The notes beneath the pieces are model-generated. The model did no database searches. It saw only the letters and a program-made list of their open reading frames with translations, and was not told the origin of the DNA. The position numbers were made by a program, and so were the translations under genes. Below are positions 17,459-25,479 of a stretch of 64,000 nucleotides of DNA, piece by piece (position 1 is the first letter of the stretch; each line of letters begins with the position of its first letter). The DNA comes from Halobacteriales archaeon QS_9_68_17 (GTDB lineage: Archaea > Halobacteriota > Halobacteria > Halobacteriales > Natronoarchaeaceae), in NCBI GenBank assembly GCA_003023565.1, contig PXSA01000011.1, positions 26,508 to 90,507 of the forward strand. Reading direction: 5' to 3'.

Positions 17459-17992
17459 TTACGCGGGCGTGTCGCGCTCGTCGTCGAAGTCCCGGCGCGC
17501 ACGGTACTGATCGACGAACTCCGCGACGTCGAAGTCGAGCATCTGCTCCTCGAACTCCGTCATCGCCGAGTCGTCCTCGGCGTGACTGATCGCGTGTTCC
17601 ATCAGTTCGACGACGAGTTCGACGGCGACCTCATGGAGTCGGCGGGACCCGAAGTCGGTGACCCACACCAGCGAGTAGCCGACGTTGCCGTTCTCCGAGA
17701 CGTCCTCGTTGACGACCTCCCCGGGGAACTCCTCCATGACGACCCCCATGAGGTGGGTCGTCCCGAACTCACCGAGGTCGTCCTCCGTCTCTATCGTCTC
17801 CCGGAGGACGTCGACGAGGAACTCGGGGAAGAAGCGCGACGGCGGATGGATGTCCATCACGACGGCGTGGGTCGCCCCGCACGCGCAGTCGAACTCCCGC
17901 AGCCCCATGTCGAGGTCGGCGACGCGGATCGTCTCCTCGCACGGGAGCGTCAACTCGCCCCCGGATTCGCCCGGCACGCGCGGTTCTGCCAT
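17459..17992 (-). CDS. DUF5815-family protein
   Basis: This 177-residue protein opens MAEPRVPGESGGELTLPC and contains FDCACGATHAVVMDIHPPSR, a long conserved helix region and HAISHAEDDSAMTEFEEQML. This pattern fits the haloarchaeal family DUF5815. The Cys in TLPC and the CAC pair may bind a metal. No catalytic motif is recognised and no function is known. The start at 17992 avoids a non-conserved basic extension. Confidence 0.65.
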   Translation of the reverse strand: MAEPRVPGESGGELTLPCEETIRVADLDMGLREFDCACGATHAVVMDIHPPSRFFPEFLVDVLRETIETEDDLGEFGTTHLMGVVMEEFPGEVVNEDVSENGNVGYSLVWVTDFGSRRLHEVAVELVVELMEHAISHAEDDSAMTEFEEQMLDFDVAEFVDQYRARRDFDDERDTPA

Positions 17993-18175
17993 GACCGCCG
18001 ATTGGTCGTTCAGGGGTAAAAGCGCCCCGACTCGCCTGCTCCTCGCTCGCCTCGCCGCCGGACTCGTTTCCTTCGGCCTCGCCGCTCTCGACCCCGCCGC
18101 CGGCATCCGACTCGACTACCTCGTCGGGAGCGCCCTCCTCCTCGGGGTCGTCGTCGCCGACCGTCTCGCCGTTTT

Positions 18176-18403
18176 TTATTTCTCGTCGCCGCCGACGTCG
18201 CCGTCGTTCTCGGGCGTCTCCGGCTCGTCGGCGTCACTGTTTCCCGCTTCGTCCTCCATCTCCACCTCGACCTCGACCTCGATCTCCAGGCCGTCGGTCT
18301 CCAGTTCGGCCTCTGCCTCGGTCGTCTCGCCGACCTCGACCTCCAGTTCGTCACTGTCGACTTCCACCTCTACCTCGACGTCCACTTCCGTTTCCGGTGC
18401 CAT
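18176..18403 (-). CDS. Very acidic Glu/Val-repeat small protein
   Basis: The protein has 75 residues, made almost entirely of alternating Glu/Asp and Val/Leu (EVDVEVEVEVDSDELEVEVG and similar), with an acidic Asp/Glu-rich end. The alternation could form amphipathic beta strands or act as a polyanion. It begins with an ATG at 18403 and ends next to a T-run. No family is recognised. Coding is likely but not certain, because low-complexity sequence of this kind gives open frames easily. Confidence 0.45.
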   Translation of the reverse strand: MAPETEVDVEVEVEVDSDELEVEVGETTEAEAELETDGLEIEVEVEVEMEDEAGNSDADEPETPENDGDVGGDEK

Positions 18404-18451
18404 GGGGTAACGAACGCGGCCGGGAGTAAAAAACGGACAGGGGAAGCGTCG

Positions 18452-19219
18452 TCAGGGTAGCAGTTCGTCGTCGATATCGGTGAACTCGTCGTCGCCTTCC
18501 TCGCCGTTCCGCAGCTGCTCGAACCCGACCGCGAGGACGGCGACCGCGTAGACGAAGGTCAGGGCGCTGACGACGGCGTCGACGAGATACGCGAGCGTCT
18601 CGCTCACCTCGAACACGAACGAGAGGGAGGCTCCCGCGACGAGCGTGACGAGGACGACCACGAGCGACAGCGCCCCGAACAGGAGCGTGACACCGAGTCG
18701 TCGCCCGCTGGTGAGAGCCCACGAACGGCGGTACGCGCCGACGACCCCCTCGTCCTCCAGCGCGACGAACCCGGCGAAGAAGGCGAACGAGACGAGGACG
18801 AACACGCCCGGGAGGACGAACAGCGCCAGCCCCGCGCCCACCAGCACGAGAAGGAGGAGGTAGCCGACGAGGCCGTGCAGGGTCGCCCGACCGACGTTGC
18901 GGGTGACCCTCCCGGGCGATGGGATCCCGTCGTCCGAGAGCGCGCGGAACGCGACGACGAACACGGCGGTCGTCGCGACGGTCGCGAAAAGCGACAGGGC
19001 CGCCGCGCCGCCCGCCGACAGCGGGAGCGAGAACGGCCCGCCGGGCTCCGGCGCGAGTTCCGGGTACCGCTCCCGAAGCACGGTAAACGCCTCCGGCGGT
19101 TGGCTCTGAAGCGCCACGGTGTTCGCGGTCTGAACGAGAAAGGTGACCGCGACGAGTGCGACGCCCGTGCGCGAGGCCGTCCGTTCGTACCCGGTCCGGA
19201 GCGCCTCGGCGACGTTCAT
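18452..19219 (-). CDS. Polytopic membrane protein (DUF7847-like)
   Basis: The protein has 255 residues with about six hydrophobic segments (near 18-36, 68-92, 118-160 as a hairpin, 180-205 and 215-240). After an N-terminal MNVAEALRTGYERT it shows the central pattern ALEDEGVVGAYRRSWALTSG, typical of the haloarchaeal DUF7847/YciC-like membrane proteins. An acidic cytoplasmic tail ends the protein. Its function is not known. It starts 1 base after the preceding minus-strand gene ends, so the two are probably co-transcribed. Confidence 0.65.
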   Translation of the reverse strand: MNVAEALRTGYERTASRTGVALVAVTFLVQTANTVALQSQPPEAFTVLRERYPELAPEPGGPFSLPLSAGGAAALSLFATVATTAVFVVAFRALSDDGIPSPGRVTRNVGRATLHGLVGYLLLLVLVGAGLALFVLPGVFVLVSFAFFAGFVALEDEGVVGAYRRSWALTSGRRLGVTLLFGALSLVVVLVTLVAGASLSFVFEVSETLAYLVDAVVSALTFVYAVAVLAVGFEQLRNGEEGDDEFTDIDDELLP

Positions 19220-19220
19220 C

Positions 19221-19634
19221 TCAGGGCCAGTCGTCGCGCTCGTACTCGTCGTCCTCGTCTTCGTCCTCCGCGTCCCCGAGGTCCCACTCGGCGGCCTCGG
19301 CAGCCGCCTCTATCGCGAGGAACTCCCACTCGACCTCGTCGGCGAGTTCCTCGTCCTCGTCGGTCGTGCCGATGAACACGTGTCTGTCGGTGTCGAACTG
19401 CTCTTTCACGCTCGCCAGGCTCTCGGCCTTCCCGCGCGGGCCGGAGAAGAAGTCCTGCCTGATCCGCTCTTTCCGTGTGAAGTTGGTCACCACGTAGGTC
19501 GGCTTGTCCGAGACGACGCCGACGTACTTGCTCCACCGGCGCGCGCCGTCGAACACGGCCGACGGGCTCGTCAGTTCCTGCAGTGCCGCGAGTTCGAACG
19601 CGAGGGTCATCTCGCCGTCTCCGCCGCCATCCAT
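19221..19634 (-). CDS. Conserved haloarchaeal protein (possibly DUF7124)
   Basis: The protein has 137 residues. The core reads MTLAFELAALQELTSPSAVF, VGVVSDKPTYVVTNFTRKER and QDFFSGPRGKAESLASVKEQ, and a strongly acidic tail (DAEDEDEDDEYERDD) follows. The family assignment is from memory and weak. It may start at an internal ATG (MTLAFEL) instead. It is followed directly by the membrane protein gene in a likely two-gene operon. Confidence 0.5.
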   Translation of the reverse strand: MDGGGDGEMTLAFELAALQELTSPSAVFDGARRWSKYVGVVSDKPTYVVTNFTRKERIRQDFFSGPRGKAESLASVKEQFDTDRHVFIGTTDEDEELADEVEWEFLAIEAAAEAAEWDLGDAEDEDEDDEYERDDWP

Positions 19635-19750
19635 ACGTGAAACGTCGTCGGGGACGGTGCAAAACCGCTTCGGTCTCCGGCAGTAGCGACCGACGCGGCC
19701 GGAACGAGACCGGTCGGGGCGACGGTCGACCGTATCCGTGGTTCGTTCAC

Positions 19751-19969
19751 CTACGGCTCTCTAGCTGCGTCCGGTTCTTCGGATTCGACCTTCTCCTCGT
19801 CCGCTTCAACGGGTTCGTAGGAGAGCCCGTCAGGAACGCCACCTCTCTCGATTGCCTCGTAAACAGTCGCCGGGGTCAGGAGCGTATCGAACGCTGACAG
19901 TAGTCCGAGCGATTCGATTTCGGCGAGGTGAACGAGCGGTCCCGCGTCCGAGACAGCCGTAAGCGTCAC
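19751..19969 (-). pseudogene. Truncated PIN-domain toxin (DUF3368-like)
   Basis: Only the first 45 or so residues match a PIN-domain toxin: TAVSDAGPLVHLAEIESLGL and TPATVYEAIERGGVPDGLSY, with the first catalytic Asp (about residue 8). Family members have about 150-180 residues. Here the protein ends at 72 after an acidic tail, and the remaining acidic active-site residues are missing. It starts with a GTG overlapping the stop of the antitoxin gene (GTGA), the usual type II toxin-antitoxin layout. The toxin is very probably inactive. Confidence 0.6.
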
Positions 19970-20217
19970 ACGTTCAGTCCCCAGTCGATGTCTTCCTTGA
20001 CGACCTCACGCTCTCGCTCCGCGCGCTCGACTTTCGTTCGACCGACCTGTTCGATGGCTTCCTCGCGGTCGAGTTCTCCGTCGAAGTACCGTGCGAGTAT
20101 GAGGTCTTCCCACAGGTCTTCGAGACCGCGTTCGAGCGCTCGTTCGAACACCTCGGACCCCGGAAGGCCGCGAGCCTCGGCGATTTCTCGAACCCGGTCG
20201 GAAATCTCAGCGGCCAT
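19966..20217 (-). CDS. Antitoxin of a type II toxin-antitoxin pair
   Basis: The protein has 83 residues. A short helical N-terminus (AAEISDRVREIAEARGLPGS) may form the DNA-binding or dimer part. FERALERGLEDLWEDLILAR and LDREEAIEQVG follow, resembling UPF0175/VapB-like antitoxins that pair with DUF3368 PIN toxins. It overlaps the toxin gene by 4 bases. It normally represses the pair and blocks the toxin, and here it may be all that is left of a working unit. Confidence 0.6.
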   Translation of the reverse strand: MAAEISDRVREIAEARGLPGSEVFERALERGLEDLWEDLILARYFDGELDREEAIEQVGRTKVERAEREREVVKEDIDWGLNV

Positions 20218-20362
20218 ATCGTGTGACCGCTCGGCAGTGTTCGTAAATCCGTGTCTGCCTACCCGGCGGAAACCGCTGTTCGATGGTTCGTTGCACGTCC
20301 GTTCCCGACCGCGTTCCCGCCGACCGATAGCTTTACTGTCGTTTCTCGGGAGGGTTTTTCAC

Positions 20363-20776
20363 ATGCAGGTAGCCATCCTCTCGGACATGCACGTCCCCGG
20401 CCAGGCAGACGCTCTCCCGGACGAGTTCGCTGATCTGGTCGCCGACGCCGACCACGTCGAAGTCGGTGACGTCACGTTCGTCGTCCATCACGGGGAAGTC
20501 AACCCCGTCGAGCGCGCACTGTACCACGCCGCCGAGGGCATCGTCAAGCAGCGCGACGACTGGCTGGACGCCGTCGCGGACGTGGCCAACGCCCGCGCGG
20601 AGGACCCGGTGGTGGGCGTCGCCGGTCACAGCCACGAGGTTGAGGACGAGGTCCACGAGGGCGTCCGCGTACTCAATCCAGGCTCCGCGACCGCCGCCGG
20701 TCCAGCGGAGGAAGCGACGATGATGACCACAGCGGTCCACGACGGCGACGTCGAGGTGACGCTCCACGAGGCCTGA
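20363..20776 (+). CDS. YfcE-type metallophosphoesterase with in-frame internal deletion
   Basis: The protein has 137 residues; relatives have about 170-185. The N-terminus MQVAILSDMHVPGQADALPD and the C-terminus (VVHHGEVNPVERALYHAAEG, GVAGHSHEVEDEVHEGVRVL, NPGSAT) are those of the family. Between ADADHV and EVGDVTFVV the segment that normally carries the GDF and GNxD metal motifs is missing, a loss of about 40 residues in frame. The first motif also reads DMH in place of DTH. The product should fold poorly or lack two metal-binding sites, so loss of function is likely despite an open frame. Confidence 0.65.
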   Translation: MQVAILSDMHVPGQADALPDEFADLVADADHVEVGDVTFVVHHGEVNPVERALYHAAEGIVKQRDDWLDAVADVANARAEDPVVGVAGHSHEVEDEVHEGVRVLNPGSATAAGPAEEATMMTTAVHDGDVEVTLHEA

Positions 20777-20889
20777 GGACGTCTCGCCGGAAGCGCCTCT
20801 TGCGGGAATAGTGTGCCGATCACGTCGCCTGCTCGGAGAACGCAGCAGACGCGATCTCCCGGCGTCCCTGTACTTCTCCTCGCAAACCT

Positions 20890-21000
20890 ATGGATAGAGA
20901 GCTGGCCTCGGCACTCATAGGGCTCGTCGTCGCCGGGTGCCAGCCGGCTCGGGACGGTCCCCTCGTCATCGGCCGAGCGGAGATACGGCGGACGGCGTGA
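20890..21000 (+). pseudogene. Short membrane-protein-like remnant
   Basis: A 36-codon ORF begins MDRELASALIGLVVAGC with one hydrophobic segment and then charged residues without pattern. The opening resembles the start of small haloarchaeal membrane proteins, and the rest has no recognisable match. It is weakly supported. Confidence 0.25.
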
Positions 21001-21414
21001 AGACGGTTCCGTTCAGTCCCGCGAGCCCGGCATCGACTGGTTCTCGTCGTCGAACGCGTTCGGGAGCCGGACTCGGAGAACGGCGAGAACGCCGCCGGAG
21101 CGTCGGCGCTGGCGGGGCGCTCGCGGGCCGTCCGCGACGTGTCGGACTGTGGCGTCGGTTCGGCGTCGATACTGGTGTCGGATCGGTGTCGTCCGGGTGT
21201 GCATCGAGCGGAAGCGGCGGCGCGGAACGGTCATGAGGCTGGTCGTCGTCGGGAGGATCAGGCGCGTACGGGTACGACCGGTTTCATCGTGTCTCTCCTT
21301 TCTCGCCAGTATGCAATGATCCGTCGTGTTCGTATGACGCTTACCGGACGGCGTAACGGCGGCCCAAGAGTCTCGGCACAAGACCTAACAGCGGCACCGT
21401 AGGAGTTCCGATCG
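21001..21414. other. Gap without a recognisable gene
   Basis: GC-rich sequence with open frames in several phases but no conserved motif. It may be decayed coding DNA. The glycosyltransferase promoter should be near its right end. Confidence 0.35.
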
Positions 21415-22086
21415 ATGCCCGGAGACCGCGACCCGGCGGTGAGTTTCGTCGTGCCGGCGCAGGAGGAAACGACGTACCTCTCGTCGACGCTGTCGAGCGT
21501 TCGCGACCAGGCGACCGACCGCGAGTACGAGACGGTCGTCGTGGTCGGCGGGCGGTGCGACGGGACGGCCGAGATCGCCCGCGAGCACGGCGCTCGGGTC
21601 TACCGGCAGGCGGGCCGGGGGATCGGCGACGCGCGCCACCTCGGGGCCGAGCACGCCTGCGGGGACTGGCTTGCGTTCGTCGACGCCGACACCGCGCTGG
21701 ACTCGGCGTACCTCGACGCGATGCTCGCTCACGTCGAGCGCGAGGGACTGGACGCCGCCTCCTCGCGCTGCCGGATGACGGGACCGCGGCGGGCGAAGCT
21801 GATGGAGTGGATGATAAACCACCTGTTCCCGCGGCTCGATCGGCCGATACTGCCGGGGTTCAACTTCTTCGTCCGCGCCGAGACGTACCGCGCGGCGGGC
21901 GGGTTCCCGGACGTGCCGAACGAGGACACCGCGTTCAGCCGCCGGCTGGGCCGGACCGCTGAGACGGGATACTGCCCGGGAGTGCTGGTCGAGAGCTCCG
22001 GCCGAAGGGTCGCCACCGCAGGGCTGACCGGGACGCTGTACCACTACCTGCGACTGGACTGGGGTCGGGTGCGAGCCGACTACTGA
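21415..22086 (+). CDS. Family 2 glycosyltransferase
   Basis: The protein has 223 residues with a GT-A fold. VSFVVPAQEETTYLSSTLSS marks the nucleotide-binding start, and LAFVDADTALDSAYL carries the DxD motif (about residue 87-89). GFNFFVRAETYRAAGGFPDV and NEDTAFSRRL fit the acceptor end, with the ED pair as likely catalytic base. It has no transmembrane segments, so it acts in the cytoplasm or at the membrane surface. It probably transfers a sugar to a lipid or glycan carrier, but the substrate is unknown. Confidence 0.8.
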   Translation: MPGDRDPAVSFVVPAQEETTYLSSTLSSVRDQATDREYETVVVVGGRCDGTAEIAREHGARVYRQAGRGIGDARHLGAEHACGDWLAFVDADTALDSAYLDAMLAHVEREGLDAASSRCRMTGPRRAKLMEWMINHLFPRLDRPILPGFNFFVRAETYRAAGGFPDVPNEDTAFSRRLGRTAETGYCPGVLVESSGRRVATAGLTGTLYHYLRLDWGRVRADY

Positions 22087-22105
22087 GTGGGACCGCGCCG
22101 CTCCC

Positions 22106-22513
22106 CTACATCCCGTCGACGTACTGTTCGACCAGTTTCATGTTCCGCTTGTTGGCCTTCCACCCCGCGTCGAACAGCGTGCCGAACACCGGGATAGAGC
22201 CGGCGACGGCGTCGACGGCGATGTTCACGAGCATCCGCGCGACGGTCGACATCGGGACGCCGAGGTTCGCCGCTTCGAGGACGATGTACATCGAGACCAC
22301 CGACATCACCGAGTCCCCGACGACCGGCAGGATGCCGACGACGGGGTCGATCCCCACGCGGAACTCCGTCCCCGGGACGCGGATAGCGTCGTCGAGGAGC
22401 GTGCTCACCGTCCGCATCCGTTTCAGTACGGCCTCCTCGTCGCCGACGAGCGTGTCCCCGTCGATGTCCTCGTCGAACGGCGACACGTCCGCGTCGAGTT
22501 CGTCCTGAGCCAT
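22106..22513 (-). CDS. DUF4112 membrane protein
   Basis: The protein has 135 residues. An acidic N-terminus (about 1-30) is followed by the DUF4112 core: IRVPGTEFRVGIDPVVGILP, VVGDSVMSVVSMYIVLEAAN, a second hydrophobic region and IPVFGTLFDAGWKANKRNM. Glycine- and proline-rich hairpins suggest two membrane-embedded segments. Its function is unknown. It is convergent with the glycosyltransferase gene. Confidence 0.8.
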   Translation of the reverse strand: MAQDELDADVSPFDEDIDGDTLVGDEEAVLKRMRTVSTLLDDAIRVPGTEFRVGIDPVVGILPVVGDSVMSVVSMYIVLEAANLGVPMSTVARMLVNIAVDAVAGSIPVFGTLFDAGWKANKRNMKLVEQYVDGM

Positions 22514-22618
22514 ACCCGCTGTACGCCGTCGATCGTGATAGGTGTCCGCATGAGCGAGGTGAAGGGTTCCGCCGCGAAACAGGTCGGAGGACCGGCCGGT
22601 CCCGTCGGAGCCGTCGGA

Positions 22619-23647
22619 CTATTCGCCGACCCGCTCGCGGGCGGCGGCGACGACCAGCGGGAGCGTGATCGTCGCGTCGGCGTAGACGCTGGCGTTGCGG
22701 CCGGCCTTCTCGATCTTCCCCCACGAGCGCGCCTCGTCGAGGGTCGCGCCGGAGAGGCCGCCGGTGTTCGGCGAGTCCATCGTCAACTGGACGGCGTAGT
22801 CGTACGCCCCCGGGGCGACCAGCATCGTCTGGAGGACGAAGTTCTTGGGGACGCCGCCGCCGACGACCATCGCGCCGGCCTTCTCGGCGTCGAACGCGAG
22901 GTCCGTCAGCGGCGTCATGTCCGCGAGCGCGTCGAGCGAGAAGTCGTTGGTCCGGGAGTACATCCACGCCTGCAGCCCGAGCACGGAGTCCTGAACCGCC
23001 GGGCAGTAGACCGGCACGTCGTGCTCGTGCGCCGCGGCGGCGATCCCCGGCCCCTCGTCGACGTCCTCGGCGGCGTTGACTTCGGCGTTCGCTCGGCCGA
23101 GTTCGGCCGTGAGTTCCCGAATGCTCACCGTCCCTTCGCACTCGGGAAACACGCGGGAGCGGAGGTGGTCCTCGAACAGCGCGAAGTGCTCCTGCGGGAG
23201 GTAGACGTTGTAGATGCGGTCGACGCCCTCGTCGCGCAACCGCTCGTCGTGGTCCCGCAGGGACACCTCGGGGTCCGGGTCGTGTTCGTGCCCGTGGTGG
23301 TGCTTGCCGCCGGCCGCCTCGATGGCGTCGTGGGTGAGGTTCGCGCCGGTCGTCACCAGGGCGTCGATATGCCCGTCCCGAATCAGGTCGGCGACGATGC
23401 GGCGCATCCCGGTCGGCACCATCGCGCCGGCGAGGCCGAAGAAGTCGGTCACGTCGTCGTCGCCGATCATCTCGGCGTACACGTCGACCGCCTCGTGCAG
23501 GGCGGTCGCGCCGATGCCGGCGCGGCCGTACTCGTCGACCAGTTCGTCGACGGTCATCCCGGCGCGCGCCTCCGCGTGGCCGACGGGGTCGTGCGAGAAC
23601 GTCTCGCGTTCCTGCTCGCCGTCCGCCGGAGCGTGGTCCTCGGTCAT
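22619..23647 (-). CDS. dys: Deoxyhypusine synthase
   Basis: The protein has 342 residues. It makes the modified lysine of aIF5A. The NAD-binding and active-site features are TTGANLTHDAIEAAG, YCPAVQDSVLGLQ, the VVGGGVPKNF region and DEARSWGKIEKAG, where the last Lys (about 311) corresponds to the enzyme-imine lysine. A His-rich loop HHHGHEHDPDPE follows the TGAN motif. The start at 23647 drops a non-conserved extension. Its substrate protein eIF5A and agmatinase are encoded at 26-27.5 kb; from published work I recall, haloarchaea use agmatine in this pathway. Confidence 0.9.
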   Translation of the reverse strand: MTEDHAPADGEQERETFSHDPVGHAEARAGMTVDELVDEYGRAGIGATALHEAVDVYAEMIGDDDVTDFFGLAGAMVPTGMRRIVADLIRDGHIDALVTTGANLTHDAIEAAGGKHHHGHEHDPDPEVSLRDHDERLRDEGVDRIYNVYLPQEHFALFEDHLRSRVFPECEGTVSIRELTAELGRANAEVNAAEDVDEGPGIAAAAHEHDVPVYCPAVQDSVLGLQAWMYSRTNDFSLDALADMTPLTDLAFDAEKAGAMVVGGGVPKNFVLQTMLVAPGAYDYAVQLTMDSPNTGGLSGATLDEARSWGKIEKAGRNASVYADATITLPLVVAAARERVGE

Positions 23648-23764
23648 ACCGTAGGCTGCGCGGGCCAGCGGTTTGAACGCCCCGATCACTGCCGGCGACC
23701 GGCCAGTACTCGGCCTTCCCGAGAGCGCGAAGGCTCTGCCGTTTCACCGGCGATACGGGTTCCG

Positions 23765-24344
23765 ATGTACTGGGACCGAAATCGCCTCGCGGTCGGGACC
23801 GCGACCACGTTCGGCAGCGCCCTCGTCGCAGCGGTCGGGACGTCCGACTCCTACGCGGACTACCGACTAAGGGTCCGCTCGTGCTGACGCTCTTCGTGAA
23901 CACGTTGCCGCTAGCGGTGACGGTCGTCCTGATGGCGGTCGGCGTCGCGGTGGCGGCCGGAAGCGATCCCTTCGGCGGCGACCCGGTTCGGCCGGGCCAG
24001 TGGACGCTACCCAGTGCTCTCGCCGTTTCGCCGGTCGGTGCCCGGGCGGTGGGGTTCCAGTCGTTACAGGGGACGCACAAACCACGTGATCGTCGCGTAC
24101 ACCGGCGTCCGAGGCGGGATCGCCGCGACGATGAGCGGCGTCTACAACGGGAAGCGCCGGGAGACGACGCGGACCCTGGAGAGACGGCGCGAGGAGACCG
24201 CGGCGTCGCTCGGCGTCTCCGGTCCCGCGTTCCACGAGCACCTCCGACCGGGACGGCGAAAGCCGATCGATACGTACCTGAACCCGGAGACGGCGGAGCG
24301 ATACCCGGGGGAGAATAACGGTTTAACCCGGGGCGTCTCGCCCG
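23765..24344 (+). pseudogene. Decayed membrane sensor fused to an HTH-10 fragment
   Basis: Pieces in three frames join into one story. MYWDRNRLAVGTATTFGSAL is followed by hydrophobic stretches in another frame (VNTLPLAVTVVLMAVGVAVA). VIVAYTGVRGG, MSGVYNGKRRETTRTLERRR then follows, resembling the membrane N-terminus of haloarchaeal histidine kinases. It continues directly into LGVSGPAFHEHLRPGRRKPI, the signature of the bacterio-opsin-activator HTH-10 domain. The kinase core is absent. This looks like a deletion that joined two genes, followed by frameshifts. Confidence 0.45.
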
Positions 24345-24348
24345 ACAC

Positions 24349-24646
24349 GTGCGTAACCCCACGCACCGTGATCAAGGCACCGACAGGCAGGTTCTCACCG
24401 ACGAGTTCGACCCCGAAAGCACGGGTCAGCGCCGCGGTGGTCCGAGCGGTCGGAGGCGGCGGACGCCCGACCGCGGGACTTCGACCCGCTCTACGACCCT
24501 ACCAGGCGCTCGACGCCCTGTTCGACCGCTCGGGCGACGCTCCGACCGCCGTCTCGTTGGAGTACGAGGGGTACGCCGTCACCGTGCGAGGCCGCGGCGA
24601 GGTCGTCGCCGACGCCGCCGAAAGAGGGGCCGAACCGACGGCTTAG
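24349..24646 (+). pseudogene. HalOD1-domain protein with two frameshifts
   Basis: GTG 24349 opens RNPTHRDQGTDRQVLTDEFD, then VSAAVVRAV appears in a second frame, DFDPLYD in the first, and ALDALFDRSGDAPTAVSLEY, EGYAVTVRGRGEV in the second. Together these are the HalOD1 output domain found in haloarchaeal signalling proteins. At least two frame changes break the gene. A TATA-like AATAACGGTTTAA lies upstream. Confidence 0.55.
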
Positions 24647-25410
24647 AGCCCGGTCGGGTGGTCGACGTACGCCGTCTCTAACCCCCACTCCTCAGCGACC
24701 GACCGGAGCGACCGGACGCCGAAGGTCTCCGTGGCGTAGTGACCCGCGAGGGCGACGGTGATCCCGGCCTCCCGCGCCCGGTGATACGCCTTCTGCTTGC
24801 CCTCGCCGGTCACCAGCGCGTCGACGCCCTTCCCGCCGGCCTCGTCCAGCCAGTCCGTGCCGCTCCCGGTGACCACCGCGACGTCCTCGATCCGGTCGGG
24901 CCCGAAGTCGAGCACCTGCACGTCACGTCCGCCGGTGTCGAGCGCGTCGCCCAGTCGCTCGCGCAGGGCGTCGGCGGTGAACGGCTCGGACGCCCGCCCG
25001 CGGAGGCCGACGTGCTCCGCACCGACCTCGGCGAAGCGCTCGCGGTCGGTCAGGTCGAGCACGTCGGCCACACCCGCGGCGTTACCGAGTTCGACGTGGC
25101 CGTCGAGCGGCAGGTGGACGGCGTACAGCGCGAGGTCGTTCTCGACGAGCGGCGCGATGCGGTCGTACTTGCGGCCGGTGACGCGGTCGAACCCGCCCCA
25201 CGAGACGCCGTGGTGCGTGACGAGCACGTCGCCGCCGGCTTCGACCGCCTCCTCGATCGTCCCGACGGCGGCGTCGACCGCGAAGACGGCGCGCTCGACG
25301 GTCGTCACGTCCGGACCGACTTGGAGGCCGTTCGCCGCGGCGTCCACGTCGGCGTAGTCCTCGACGCGCAGTCGCTCGTCGAACCGGTCGCAGAACTCGC
25401 TCAGGTCCAT
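24643..25410 (-). CDS. Nif3-like dinuclear metal-centre hexameric protein
   Basis: The protein has 255 residues, the standard length for the short archaeal Nif3/YbgI family. Metal ligands are visible in LVTHHGVSWGG (His pair, about 66-67), HLPLDGH (about 99-105) and GHYATETFG near the end with the following Glu. NGLQVG is the conserved N-terminal motif. The family forms toroidal hexamers with two metals. Proposed roles include GTP cyclohydrolase-like or phosphatase activity, but none is firmly known. Confidence 0.85.
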   Translation of the reverse strand: MDLSEFCDRFDERLRVEDYADVDAAANGLQVGPDVTTVERAVFAVDAAVGTIEEAVEAGGDVLVTHHGVSWGGFDRVTGRKYDRIAPLVENDLALYAVHLPLDGHVELGNAAGVADVLDLTDRERFAEVGAEHVGLRGRASEPFTADALRERLGDALDTGGRDVQVLDFGPDRIEDVAVVTGSGTDWLDEAGGKGVDALVTGEGKQKAYHRAREAGITVALAGHYATETFGVRSLRSVAEEWGLETAYVDHPTGL

Positions 25411-25479
25411 AGCGGACGTACCCGAGGGGCGGCCGTAGGCGTTGCGCTCTCCGGCCGCCCGCGGCCGACTCCCGACCGT

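Noticed and set aside
17991..18410. Plus-strand frame with two hydrophobic stretches (18040-18170)
   Set aside because: It has no clean end before running antisense through the acidic protein gene, and no motif supports it; it is probably a shadow.
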